Assembly (NCBI GenBank): GCA_963813315.1
Contig: CAWEYO010000023.1
Location: 1 to 64,000, forward strand
Reading direction: 5' to 3'
Source: CAWEYO01 sp963813315
GTDB lineage: Bacteria > Pseudomonadota > Alphaproteobacteria > Rhizobiales > Rhizobiaceae
DNA: 64,000 nucleotides
Shown piece by piece: positions 8,661-17,155 of the stretch (position 1 is its first letter; every line of letters starts with the position of its first letter). Position numbers and translations under genes: made by a program. Below the pieces are notes generated by a model. That model was not told the DNA's origin, ran no database searches, and saw only the letters and a program-made list of their open reading frames with translations.

Positions 8661-9890
8661 ATGGGACAGCCCTGGAGAATTGGGGCGCAGTTATCAACCT
8701 CCCATTCATTGTCCAGCGTATTGGGTCTGGACCGCGTGATGGAGGTCGTCGACCGTGCTCGTTCGATCATCGACCTCGACATCCTGATCGTCGGCGCGCG
8801 AGAGAACCCCGCGATATTCCGGGCCATGAGCAACCCGGGGCGTCGCCCGGCGAAGGAGGTGTTCCTTTGGTACAACCTCCTCTCCGACATCGAAGGGATG
8901 CAGGAACCTGACCTTGTTGTGAATTGGCGCGGGGAGCGAAGCCGTGGATGGGGTGGCTGGGCGGAAAAAGAAGCAGAGGTCCACGAGACGTTCCGGTTCG
9001 TCTGCCCAAACAACCCCGCAGCGAAGGAGAAAACGCTCCGCCGGCTTCGAGAGTTGCTCGACCAATATCCCTTTGACGGCGTTTTTCTCGACAAGATACG
9101 CTTTCCGTCACCGGCCAACGGCCTGAACGAGGTTCTATCCTGTTTTTGCGATCACTGCCGTCGAGCAGCGGCGGCGATCGGCCTCGATCTCGCTTCCGTC
9201 GCGCGGAGCTTGAAAGAACGCTTCGTTCCAGAGGCCTCGCCGGCGACTTGCGGACACGCCGGGGCGAAATCCTGGCTCGATGAGCTCGTCGCAGCGAACC
9301 CATCTCTTTCCGCGTTTCTCCGTTTCCGGAGGGATAGCATCACCAAGCTGATTGCCGAGGCGCACAACGAGGCATCTCATCGTGGCCGGAAGGTTTCCCT
9401 CGACTTGTTTTCGCCCGGCCTGGCACCCCTGGTTGGCCAGGACTACCCCGCATTGTCGCGGTATGCCGTTTGGGCTAAGCCAATGACCTATCGTGTCGCC
9501 ATGGGTCCCGCCGGGCTGCGATTGGAAATTCCTGCGCTCGTGCAAGGCGTCGAGGCGATGTTTGATCTCAGCAAGTCCAGCATCTCCGACTGGGCCACGG
9601 TCCATGTGCCGGGCTTCAAGACGGACACGCTCCGGGTCACCCGAGAGGCCGCGGTTCCTCTCTCCATTATCACGTCGGAAATAGCCGAAGCGGTGCGTTT
9701 GATGCATCCAGTTCCGGTTTATTTCGGCCTCGAGCTCATTAGCCACCCAGGCGTGGTTGAAATCACCCCGGCTTTGGTGAACGACATGGTCCGCGCCGGC
9801 CGCAAAGCCCGGGCCGCCGGGACAATCATTTCCTGGGATCTCATGCATGCGCCCGTGAACGGATTGGAAGCGTTGGCGGCGGCGGTTTGA
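8661..9890 (+). CDS. Uncharacterised TIM-barrel, glycoside-hydrolase-like protein
   Basis: The protein has about 409 residues and no signal peptide or membrane segment, so it is probably cytoplasmic. I do not recognise a named family, but the layout is that of a TIM-barrel hydrolase: an early strand DILIVGAREN, the motif FDGVFLDKIRFP at about residues 137-148 (acidic residue at a strand end), a CFCDHC cysteine motif, the strand KVSLDLFSPG, and then AKPMTY. The protein encoded at 12,928-13,972 has a matching motif (IDGLFLDFVRWP) and similar later strands, so I infer they are distant homologues. A GTG six bases upstream is an alternative start. The gene converges on the ABC importer operon, 63 bases from it, which suggests a role in using the imported compound. 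No substrate can be named. Confidence 0.7.
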   Translation: MGQPWRIGAQLSTSHSLSSVLGLDRVMEVVDRARSIIDLDILIVGARENPAIFRAMSNPGRRPAKEVFLWYNLLSDIEGMQEPDLVVNWRGERSRGWGGWAEKEAEVHETFRFVCPNNPAAKEKTLRRLRELLDQYPFDGVFLDKIRFPSPANGLNEVLSCFCDHCRRAAAAIGLDLASVARSLKERFVPEASPATCGHAGAKSWLDELVAANPSLSAFLRFRRDSITKLIAEAHNEASHRGRKVSLDLFSPGLAPLVGQDYPALSRYAVWAKPMTYRVAMGPAGLRLEIPALVQGVEAMFDLSKSSISDWATVHVPGFKTDTLRVTREAAVPLSIITSEIAEAVRLMHPVPVYFGLELISHPGVVEITPALVNDMVRAGRKARAAGTIISWDLMHAPVNGLEALAAAV

Positions 9891-9953
9891 ACTATTGCTC
9901 CGTCAGCCTTGCCTCCAATGCGTTCTCCGGGGACAGGCCGCTCAATCACCGAT

Positions 9954-11024
9954 TCAACAGCCCCAGGCGGGCGGGGTCACCTCGGCGTTATCCTTCGTGA
10001 CCAGCGGCAGTTCCAAGAAATATGGCTTCGGGATCTCGGCGTCCTTTTCGGTAAAATGGAGATACGCCATGTGCATCGCCTGGTAGGCTTGCGGATAGGG
10101 ATCCTGGTTGACGGTGCCGAAAATCTTTCCGTCGTGGATGAGCTGGCGGATATTCGCAGGGTAGTCGCCAGTGATGAACTTGATCTCTTCGCGACCGTTT
10201 CGGGTGGCGAAATCGGCGCCGGAGCCCTCGGGCCCCTGCAACACGATCGCATCGAGCTGTCCTTTCGGGAACCGGCTGAGGAGATCCTGAACGACCGCGA
10301 GAGCCTTGGCGTCATCGAAGTCGTCGGTGACCCTGGCGACTTCTTCATACTGGGGATTCTTCGCGCGGAACTCATCCCATCCCTTGGCCCGCAAGACCTG
10401 CGCGGGGCTGCCTCCGAAACCCATAACGTAAGCGACCTTTGCCTTTTGACCTTTGAACGCCTGGTCGAGTAGCTTCCCTTGTAGGCGTCCGAAATCGACG
10501 TCGTCCGCGCCGACATAGGTGAGGACATTAACCTCGCTCCGCCCAAAACCCGCCTTGTTGTTTGCCTCGAGGATCGGAATTCCGGCATCGTTGACCAGCT
10601 TGATCCCCGGAATGATCCCCTCGCCCGAGGGCACCAGGATTATGAGATCATATTTCTGAGCGATGAAATTCTGCAAATTCGCGAGCTCGGTTGCCACGTC
10701 CCCACTGTTCCCATCGACGAGGTCGTATGTGAAACCGAAGTGCTTGGCACCATCCTCCAGGCCGGACTTGAAGTTCGCGTAGAACGGGACCTTCAAGTAA
10801 GCCACGCTCACGCCGATCCTTTTGTTGGCGGGCGGCGTGTCTGGAGGTGCCGCCATCCTTTTGACGGGAAGACAGTCGAGGGGATCGGCCCTGGCCGCGT
10901 TCAGAAGCAAGTCGGGGCGCGCGAATACCACAAGGCCGAGCGCTCCCAGCCCTCGGACAACGCCGCGACGATTCACCCCTGTGCTCGATTTTTCTTTACC
11001 TTTCTGCGTATTGCTGCGAGCCAT
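9954..11024 (-). CDS. CUT2-type ABC transporter substrate-binding protein (RbsB-like)
   Basis: This is the periplasmic binding protein of the importer encoded by the next two genes. The N-terminus has a twin-arginine-like motif, NRRGVVRGLGALGLVVFA, followed by an Ala-rich cleavage region (NAARADP). This points to Tat export, which is less usual for this family. The mature part has the features of periplasmic-binding-protein-4 sugar binders: RIGVSVAYLKVPFYANFKSG, then DLIILVPSGEG and GIPILEANN, and late in the protein KFITGDYPANIRQLIHDGK. It ends with an odd Trp-Gly-Cys. The 134-base gap from the permease gene is longer than the others in the operon. The ligand is probably a sugar or polyol; the sequence does not say which. 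Confidence 0.88.
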   Translation of the reverse strand: MARSNTQKGKEKSSTGVNRRGVVRGLGALGLVVFARPDLLLNAARADPLDCLPVKRMAAPPDTPPANKRIGVSVAYLKVPFYANFKSGLEDGAKHFGFTYDLVDGNSGDVATELANLQNFIAQKYDLIILVPSGEGIIPGIKLVNDAGIPILEANNKAGFGRSEVNVLTYVGADDVDFGRLQGKLLDQAFKGQKAKVAYVMGFGGSPAQVLRAKGWDEFRAKNPQYEEVARVTDDFDDAKALAVVQDLLSRFPKGQLDAIVLQGPEGSGADFATRNGREEIKFITGDYPANIRQLIHDGKIFGTVNQDPYPQAYQAMHMAYLHFTEKDAEIPKPYFLELPLVTKDNAEVTPPAWGC

Positions 11025-11158
11025 GATTGCCTCCTCCGCGGATCGTTTCTTTCTTCGTTTCGGACGGAGCGGTCAGCTGATGCCCGTCCCTTCTTGCCAA
11101 GCGATCCTAACGCAATTCCCGGCGGGACTGAACTTTTCCGAAGCTGTCAGCATTGTCC

Positions 11159-12139
11159 TCACTTGCCGGACGCAAACACATTGCGCCTCGAATAACCATC
11201 GACCGCCACAGCAAAGACAAGGATCAGCCCGGTTGCGACTGGCTGCCAGAAGGGGGAGACCCCGAAGAGGTTTAGCGCGTTGGCAACTACCCCCAGGAGA
11301 AACACCCCGAGGATCGTTCCTGACATCCGGCCACGCCCCCCTCCGAGCGACGCGCCGCCCACAACTACGGCCGCAATTGCGGTGAGCTCATATCCGAGAG
11401 CAGCCTGGGGCGTAGCGCTTGCCGTCTGACCAATCAGGATGATGCCGGACAGCGCAGCGCACGCCGAAGCAAGTACGTACACCGCGAAACGCACGCGGCG
11501 AGCGTTGACCCCCATCTCTGAGGCGGCAACCACATTCCCGCCTACGGCATAGACGTAGTGCCCGAAGCGGGTCCGGTGCAGCACGAAGCCAAGCAGAAGC
11601 GCAACGGTCGCGAAAATGATTGCTGGTATCGGGATGCTCAGGATGTAACCCAGACCAACAGTGGTGAAGGAATAGGGTACACCAAAGCGCGGCGTGGCAT
11701 TGGTGGCGACATAAATCAGACCGCGCACGACGGTCATCGTACCGAGCGTGGCGACAAACGGGTTGACCCCCAGATAGGCAATCAGCCAGCCGTTCGTCGC
11801 TCCGACGGCAAGGCAGGCGAGTAGTGCGCCGACGATCCCAAACGGGATGCCAACCGCCCCGGCGTCGATCATCAGCGTCGCGCCAACGACACTGGACAGT
11901 GCTGCCACAGCGCCCACGGACAGATCGAAGCCACCAAGAATGATCGCGAACGTCATCCCGCAGGCAATAATGCCGATCACCGAGTTCTGTTGGAGTACGT
12001 TGATGATGTTCTGGTAGGTCCCGAACGTCGATTTAGCTACGAGCAGGAAAGCCACGAGAGCCAGAAACACGAGGAGCATGCCGTGACGCTGCGCGATATG
12101 CCTGACGACGGTTCCGACGACCTGCATGGACCCGATCAT
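11159..12139 (-). CDS. CUT2-type ABC transporter permease (RbsC-like)
   Basis: This is the membrane subunit of the importer, about 326 residues with roughly ten hydrophobic segments. The family signature GMTFAIILGGFDLSVGAVA lies near residues 62-80, and GYELTAIAAVVVGGASLGGG comes later. It starts at the ATG at 12,139, sharing a base with the TGA of the ATPase gene (TGATG), so the two are probably translationally coupled. With a single-domain ATPase and one permease gene, the transporter is built like the fructose-type FrcBCA system rather than RbsABC with its double ATPase. Confidence 0.9.
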   Translation of the reverse strand: MIGSMQVVGTVVRHIAQRHGMLLVFLALVAFLLVAKSTFGTYQNIINVLQQNSVIGIIACGMTFAIILGGFDLSVGAVAALSSVVGATLMIDAGAVGIPFGIVGALLACLAVGATNGWLIAYLGVNPFVATLGTMTVVRGLIYVATNATPRFGVPYSFTTVGLGYILSIPIPAIIFATVALLLGFVLHRTRFGHYVYAVGGNVVAASEMGVNARRVRFAVYVLASACAALSGIILIGQTASATPQAALGYELTAIAAVVVGGASLGGGRGRMSGTILGVFLLGVVANALNLFGVSPFWQPVATGLILVFAVAVDGYSRRNVFASGK

Positions 12140-12897
12140 CAGGCGCTCCGACTAAGCGCAGCAGCGCCGGTGATCATGCTGACGATCTCGTCGGGTTGCG
12201 TTTGACGGGTCTCGCGCTGACCAATTATGCGCCCCCGGCGCAACACCCATATCCGGTCGGTAATCCGGAATATCTGGTCGAGGTTGTGGCTGATCACCAG
12301 TACGCTGAGACCCCGTCGCCGCAGCCCCAGGATGACTTCTTCCACGGCCTTGGTTTCCGCCACACCCAGCGCGGCGGTGGGTTCGTCCATGACAATGAGT
12401 TTTGACCCCCAGGTGCCCGCGCGAGCGATTGCGACGATCTGTCGTTGACCGCCGGAGAGCGCTTCAACGGATTCGTTGATCGGCGGCACGTTCGTTACGA
12501 ACTGCTTCAGCATTTCTCGCGTGTTCGACAACATGGTGCGCTTGTCGAGCACGTGCATGAACTTAGGGCCACAGATCAATTCGCGGCCGAGATAGACGTT
12601 GGCCCAGACCGTGAGGTTACCGACGAGCGCAAGGTCTTGATACACAGTCTCGATGCCGCGCGCGCGCGCCTCCGCCGGCGACGCGAAATCGACAGGCGCT
12701 CCGTCGAACTCGATTGCGCCGGCATCGGCACGGAGTACGCCGCTGATGATCCTTACCAGAGTAGACTTTCCGGCGCCGTTGTCGCCGACGAGCCCCGTGA
12801 TCTCGCCACGGGCAAGGTCGATCGAGACGTCCTGCAGCGCGACAACAGGGCCAAAGCTCTTATTGATGGCTTGCGCGCGGAGCACAGCGTCCGGCAT
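12139..12897 (-). CDS. CUT2-type ABC transporter ATP-binding protein, single domain (FrcA-like)
   Basis: This is the ATPase that powers the importer, 252 residues long. Walker A GDNGAGKST, signature ALSGGQRQIVAIARA and Walker B LIVMDEPTAALG are all present in order. Only one nucleotide-binding domain is encoded, whereas RbsA-type proteins have two, so a homodimer is expected. The start is the ATG at 12,897, with a strong AAGGAGG seven bases upstream. The gene follows the second TIM-barrel gene by about 30 bases and overlaps the permease gene, so binding protein, permease, ATPase and TIM-barrel protein probably form one transcript. Confidence 0.9.
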   Translation of the reverse strand: MPDAVLRAQAINKSFGPVVALQDVSIDLARGEITGLVGDNGAGKSTLVRIISGVLRADAGAIEFDGAPVDFASPAEARARGIETVYQDLALVGNLTVWANVYLGRELICGPKFMHVLDKRTMLSNTREMLKQFVTNVPPINESVEALSGGQRQIVAIARAGTWGSKLIVMDEPTAALGVAETKAVEEVILGLRRRGLSVLVISHNLDQIFRITDRIWVLRRGRIIGQRETRQTQPDEIVSMITGAAALSRSA

Positions 12898-12927
12898 TCT
12901 TGTGCCTCCTTGACTACTGTTGTCGCG

Positions 12928-13972
12928 CTATCCGACAACTTCCCTCAGCAACTCGCCTCGGCCATTGCCTATAAGGCTAGCTCCTGGGAAAGCGACCAAT
13001 CCAGCCAGATCTCTACGGCCTCCCACTTCCGCAAGTGTTGCCCTCCAATCTTCGACCGACATTGGAGGACCCCAATCGGCCGCGAGACCGGGATCGCGGT
13101 TAGAGTTCGACCTGCAAAACCGGCAGCGTCTTCTGGCCTGCCACCCGCACGATCGGAGCAAGTGCTTCGCTGATCCAACTCGAGGATCTGAGAAGGATGT
13201 TGTGGTAGAGCATCGGAGCGACAAAATCTGCCAGGGGTGTGAGATCGCCCAGGCGCTGGCCGGTCAGCGCCTCCGTCCGACCATCGACGTCGGGAACGAT
13301 GAAAAGGCCCAACTGCGCGTTCTGCCTTGCGGCCTTCAAGATCGCACGCGCCTCGGCAACAAATTCGCTCACAACCTTGCATTTGAACTCCACCCATTCC
13401 CGAGGATGCCGCTCCCGAACCCAATCCGCGCGAACCCGAGTGGGAACCGTATCAGGTGGCAGCCGAACACCCGTCGCATGCTCAAAAATGGCCAGGGTAC
13501 CGGTGTCGAAACTCGAATCAGGCGGTTGTGGATGGTTGGGGCGAAGCTCGATCTCCCAGTGCAACGGCCAACGCACGAAATCCAGGAAGAGGCCATCAAT
13601 CGGATAAGTTGCCGCGACTGAGTGAATCGTCGAAAGAATCTCGCGCTGATACCCTCGATCTGTCGGAGTAATACCGACATACCACTCCATTTGCGGCCGT
13701 CGCTCGCCGGTCTCGAGAACTGGCCACAGATCCGGCCGCTCGACAACTTTGCGGAAGTTTGTTGCATGATCAGAGAAACAGGCAATGCCGGCATAGAAGC
13801 GAAAACCAACTTCATGGGCGGCGCTGATAACAGCCTCATGATAACTGTTGCTCTCAGTCAGAAGGGCATTGACGCCATAGTTCCGAAGGGCGGCCAGTAG
13901 CGTTCGGAAAAACAAGAGATCGCTCCAGACTTCCGGAAACACGAATGCCCCGACGAGTTTTTCCGATTTCAA
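12928..13972 (-). pseudogene. Second TIM-barrel, glycoside-hydrolase-like protein, one frameshift near 13,104
   Basis: This would be a protein of about 347 residues, first gene of the ABC importer operon. The frame from the ATG at 13,972 reads MKSEKLVGAFVFPEVWSDLL, a strand plus IDGLFLDFVRWP at about residues 125-136, then LGLFIVPDVDGRTEALTG and ADFVAPMLYH, and stops early after LPVLQVEL at 13,100. In the neighbouring frame the sequence goes straight on (NRDPGLAADWGPPMSVEDW, then DLAGLVAFPGASLIGNGRGE) to a stop at 12,928. One inserted or missing base explains this. The motif resembles FDGVFLDKIRFP of the protein at 8661-9890. Whether the shift is real or a base-calling error is open. If real, about 57 residues, including the last barrel strand, are lost. 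Confidence 0.7.
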
Positions 13973-14382
13973 TCGCGACGCTCCTGTAACCGACCGACCT
14001 TAAAGGCGCTCAACTCGATCCAAAGATCAATGGCAAACGGCGCGCCGGTCGCATCGACCGCCTCACTTTGAATTCCTAGCTGCCGCCGCCCCGTATAAGT
14101 TTTAATTACGTCGGAAGACCCAAAGGCGGGAGGGGCTGTCCCTGTCATGCTGATCGCAATTGCAGAAGACCAGCGCTTGCTACTGAGCGCATGGAGAAGG
14201 CGCGCTGGTAGCTGCCAATACCAGGAGTTTGCCGGCGCGATGCCAGTAGGCTGCCAATCGTGATCCAAGTCCCCGGAATAAGTTGAGCGAGAGGTTCGTT
14301 ACTGACCGGGTTGGAATCGCCAGGCTTAATCTCAGCCGGCCGAAAGGGAGGTGAACCGCCTGAACTAAAAGGAGTTCTCGTC
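13973..14382. other. Region upstream of the importer operon, no convincing gene
   Basis: A minus-strand reading from about 14,268 to 13,969 ends with an ATGA overlap onto the TIM-barrel start. Its last about 60 residues look protein-like (DVIKTYTGRRQLGIQSEAVD), but the beginning does not, and another frame upstream (PLAQLIPGTWITIGSLLA) also looks protein-like. It may be the frame-broken end of a gene I cannot identify. The operon promoter must lie here or upstream. Confidence 0.3.
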
Positions 14383-14646
14383 ATGAGAATGCACGCACTT
14401 ATCATCACAGGCGCATCGCTGATCGCTCTCGCTGGCATCGCGCGGGCGGACGATCATTTGTTCAATGCGACGCAGCATGGTCTAAGCACGGATAGTCAGC
14501 CCTTCCAGGCAAACAAGGCCGGCAACGGCGGCGACTTCGCACCCGGGCAAGGCAGCCCGTTCGCCGGCAACGATACCAAGACGCCAGCGACCGACACGGA
14601 TGCTGCGAACCTGCACGCAAATGTAAAAGAGCGCCAGCCGAAGTGA
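14383..14646 (+). CDS. Small secreted or periplasmic protein of unknown function
   Basis: The product has 87 residues. It has a clear signal peptide (MRMHALIITGASLIALAGIA, then RADD), with cleavage likely after ARA. The mature part is about 65 residues, small, polar and rich in Asn, Thr, Asp and Gly, with no cysteine. I chose the ATG at 14,383 because AAAGGAG lies at good distance and because longer starts would add residues before the signal peptide. I do not recognise a domain. The gene stands alone, with no neighbour on the same strand. Confidence 0.7.
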   Translation: MRMHALIITGASLIALAGIARADDHLFNATQHGLSTDSQPFQANKAGNGGDFAPGQGSPFAGNDTKTPATDTDAANLHANVKERQPK

Positions 14647-14858
14647 CAGACAACGCAGCCGAGTCCGCTGGCATCACAGGAAGGTGCACTCCAGAAGACC
14701 TGTATGCCAGTGGACCCACCGGCATTCCGAGTATGAAATATCGAGCAGGTCCCGTGCCCAGTAGTAGTTCATTGCCTTTCACCGCTCGGCAGCGGGCGAT
14801 AGAGTGGAGAAGTTCGCCAAGCCGCCAGGACTAGCACCTTGGATGGACAGGCGGCTGG

Positions 14859-15696
14859 TCAGCCAAACATTCTTCCTTCCCTTTCTCGTTCTTCAATGGC
14901 GCGCCTCATCGCCTCTGTCCGTCCGCACTTGTGTTTGATCATATAGTATTCAATCAAACCCTCACCCTTGCCGGCGGCAGTAAAAAACATATTCCTAAAT
15001 GTTTGCTCGATGACCTTATCCTTTGGACCACCTTCAAGCCCGACAGTCCAACCTTTTGCTGCTTGCCTGCTAGGTTCCCAGGGACCTCCGGCCTTCAGTA
15101 TTCTGTTTCCACCCTTCAAAATTCTGTTGACCCTTACCGCCCGCCTGATGCGTTGGGCCAGAAGGAAGATGCCGAGCAACCCCATTGCACCAAATGCAAG
15201 CAGTACCAACGTCGTCTCGTCGATCATAACCGCCCCTCCGAAAGGCCGAGACATTAGCACCTGAGCGGATTCCTCGATCGCTTCAAGGACGAGGCCGAAC
15301 TTCCAATAGGCCAGGGCTGTTACGAATGAAGTCGCCACAAAGACCAGCAAGAAAGGAAGCCAGGATTTCGTTTTCGTCTTGTGTCGAGGCTTTGGTTGAT
15401 GAGCGACACTCGCGGGCCCGGGCGGCTCTTGATGAGTGACACTCGCGGGCCCGGGCTGTTGATCGGCGACACTCGCGGGTCCCGGACGGCTCTTGATTAG
15501 CGACACTCGCGGGCCCGGGCTGTTGATCGGCGACACTCCAAGGCCCGCGCTCGGGTAGGGCTTCAGCGTCTATGGTAGGCTGCGGCAATTCATAAGACAG
15601 CCTTCGATCGAGCGCCGCCTGTTTTCGCCGCGTCTCCTCGTCGAACTGGTACCGCCGTGCGCCGCGCCAGTTAGCTTGATAGTCTTCGTTGCCCAT
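14859..15696 (-). pseudogene. Membrane protein with Pro-Gly-Pro-Ala tandem repeats, frameshifted inside the repeat
   Basis: The ATG at 15,696 overlaps the TGA of the preceding gene (TGATG), which suggests coupling. The reading opens MGNEDYQANWRGARRYQFDE, enters a proline-rich repeat (SVADQQPGPASVANQEP), and loses frame in a 34-base unit. In the next frame the repeat resumes (PGPASVTHQEPPGPASV). It leads into two transmembrane helices (WLPFLLVFVATSFVTALAYW and LVLLAFGAMGLLGIFLLAQR) and a charged tail with HKCGRTEAMRRAIEEREREG. Joined, the protein would have about 279 residues. I do not recognise the family. The repeat looks like a spacer between a cytoplasmic head and the membrane. The break may be natural slippage or a sequencing artefact in GC-rich repeats. 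Confidence 0.6.
15408..15552. repeat. GC-rich tandem repeat, units of 33, 30, 34 and 30 bases
   Basis: Four consecutive units begin with gcgacactcgcgggcccggg or a close variant, followed by a partial fifth. Two unit types alternate, with tails ggctcttgat and ctgttgatc. One unit has 34 bases because of an extra base in its gggtccc stretch, and this breaks the reading frame of the overlapping gene. Within each unit, cgggcccg is itself palindromic. Confidence 0.85.
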
Positions 15697-16019
15697 CAGC
15701 GGCCGCCACGAACCCCAAAAGGACTGCTGTCTGTCGCCGCGCTTAGATTCTCTTGCCAGCAATTGGCCGATACGAGTTGCATCAGGATGCGCCTGACGAT
15801 CGCAGCGTGCGGATGTTTGGAATAACGGAGCTGGGCGGCAAGCCGGTAAGCACAATCGGCAATTTCCCGGTTGGCCATCGCTGACTTGCCTGAGGATTTG
15901 ATATTGCGCGCGACCGTGGCTGCGGCATCTGCCTCGCCCAGGTCAACGATGATCCTGCAACATTCGCCAAGCACCAGAAACAGCGCACGGCTAGTGTCGT
16001 AGCGTTCGAGTTCTGTCAA
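15696..16019 (-). CDS. Hypothetical protein coupled to the repeat-containing membrane protein gene
   Basis: The product has 107 residues, no signal peptide and no membrane helix. The start is a TTG at 16,019 (TELERYDTSRALFLVLGECC). The rest looks helical (EADAAATVARNIKSSGKSAM, then ADCAYRLAAQL), with several Cys and Ala residues. I do not recognise the family. Its stop overlaps the next start, so the two proteins are probably made together, and this one may be a soluble partner of the membrane protein. Confidence 0.5.
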   Translation of the reverse strand: MTELERYDTSRALFLVLGECCRIIVDLGEADAAATVARNIKSSGKSAMANREIADCAYRLAAQLRYSKHPHAAIVRRILMQLVSANCWQENLSAATDSSPFGVRGGR

Positions 16020-16448
16020 CGGAAGTCCCCCTTGCCCGGGTAGGACATAACCATAGAAATGGCGGGGCCGGAAGGCGGTCGGTTCTGGTGAAAGTTAAGT
16101 CAAGCCATTCAATGACTCGCATTCGGCCACAGTGGGTGCTCCGGCGCGCCCTTGGCGGCCAAGCGCAATCTATTGGCGGCGCAGAGCAAGTTGCCTCGCC
16201 TCGAAACTGCTAGAAGCTTCAAGGAAGTTGAGCGGTGGGGCGCTTTCCCTCCTGAACGCCGGGTTCTTGAGTACGGATCCGGCGTTTTTGTCCTGTCTGC
16301 CTGTCAAGACGCACTGAGCGTCGAACGGCCGATGAAGCAAGCCAGTCTGTCAGGTCGGCCGATGAGTACCGGTGACGGCTGGCGTCCCTCCGCCATTTTC
16401 ACGCAGAGCCTCGATCAGGCTGTAGCCGCCGGCGCCTCGACATTCGCT
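16020..16448. other. Intergenic region with no supportable gene
   Basis: Both strands have open frames here, but their translations are rich in Arg, Ser and Pro and look like shadows. I see no clear start with a ribosome site, no domain and no obvious repeat. It may hold a promoter for the minus-strand pair to its left. Confidence 0.35.
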
Positions 16449-16768
16449 TCAATGGCCCTCATTCGGACACGGCGGATGGCTGGGCGCGTTTTTGCGTTTG
16501 ATATAGGAGGCGGCGACGCTGTCCGTTGTGCTGAAGGACCTCGGCTCGTCGCCGACACGGTTCAGCTTAGATATTCCGATCATCCGCGTGCCCCATGCGA
16601 CCAGCCGCTCGGCCGCCTCGGCATCGAGCGGCGAGCCGAACTCGAGCAGTCGGCAAAGATCCGTTACGGAATCCGGCACAACTCGGCGGCACTGAAGACG
16701 TTGATACGCCGATCGTCCAGCACGCCGAGAAGGGTGCGGCAGAGCACGGTGCGCATCGAGCGGATCAT
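16449..16768 (-). other. Possible small ORF(s), frame-broken, in the integrase-linked cluster
   Basis: An ATG at 16,768 overlaps the preceding stop as ATGA and opens MIRSMRTVLCRTLLGVLDDR, stopping after 34 residues at 16,664. In the neighbouring frame the sequence continues plausibly (DSVTDLCRLLEFGSPLDAEA, then ERLVAWGTRMIGISKLN) to 16,449. A single gene of about 105 residues with one frameshift would explain this, as would two unrelated short frames. I do not recognise the product. Confidence 0.3.
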
Positions 16769-16935
16769 CGCTCGTCCTGCGGCTCAGCGTCTGACCTGTC
16801 GCGCCTTCCCGGCCGGCCGCGTTCCCGCAGCGACTGGTCAATCGAGTTGACGATCGCGGAAGCGATCTCGTCCGCTGTTCTGGCTTTCGACAGCTCATCG
16901 GCCAGTTCGGCCTTGCGCTCGGCCGCCGGTTTCAT
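16765..16935 (-). CDS. Small hypothetical protein, overlapping both neighbours
   Basis: The product has 56 residues, starting MKPAAERKAELADELSKART, with a predicted helical N-terminal half and an Arg-rich tail. It starts on an ATGA overlap with the preceding helix-turn-helix gene and ends on an ATGA overlap with the next frame. Double overlaps of this kind are hard to get by chance and support a real, translationally coupled gene. It is probably cargo or an accessory gene of the integrative element. Confidence 0.5.
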   Translation of the reverse strand: MKPAAERKAELADELSKARTADEIASAIVNSIDQSLRERGRPGRRDRSDAEPQDER

Positions 16936-17117
16936 CGCACCTGGATCCCCGAGCGCGAGATGGTGCCGCTTTTCTTCATGACTTGGGCAAGCCGCTGCAG
17001 CACGGTGCGTTTCGCCAGCCCGGTGCGTTCGGCAATGGCGTCAACCGACAGTCCGCTTTCGCGGAGCTTGGCGAGGTGCCGGTCGCGGATCGGATCGGCA
17101 TGACGGCGGTCGGGCAT
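16932..17117 (-). CDS. Small helix-turn-helix protein, integrase-linked
   Basis: The product has 61 residues. The segment LRESGLSVDAIAERTGLAKR, followed by TVLQRLAQVMKK, is a helix-turn-helix of the kind used by small DNA-binding regulators or recombination directionality factors. It follows the integrase gene by 38 bases on the same strand and overlaps the next small gene by ATGA. A role in excision or in repressing the element is an inference from size, fold and position. Confidence 0.6.
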   Translation of the reverse strand: MPDRRHADPIRDRHLAKLRESGLSVDAIAERTGLAKRTVLQRLAQVMKKSGTISRSGIQVR

Positions 17118-17155
17118 GGGGCGGAGAATGCCACCATGCCCGGAGATAGGAAAGA

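Noticed and set aside
15408..15552. CRISPR-like array
   Set aside because: The units follow each other directly, without unique spacers, and they encode a regular peptide repeat. No cas genes are nearby.
16152..16850. A 232-codon plus-strand frame beside the integrase cluster
   Set aside because: It lies over the minus-strand small ORFs with ATGA overlaps, and its translation is Arg-, Ala- and Ser-rich with no features.
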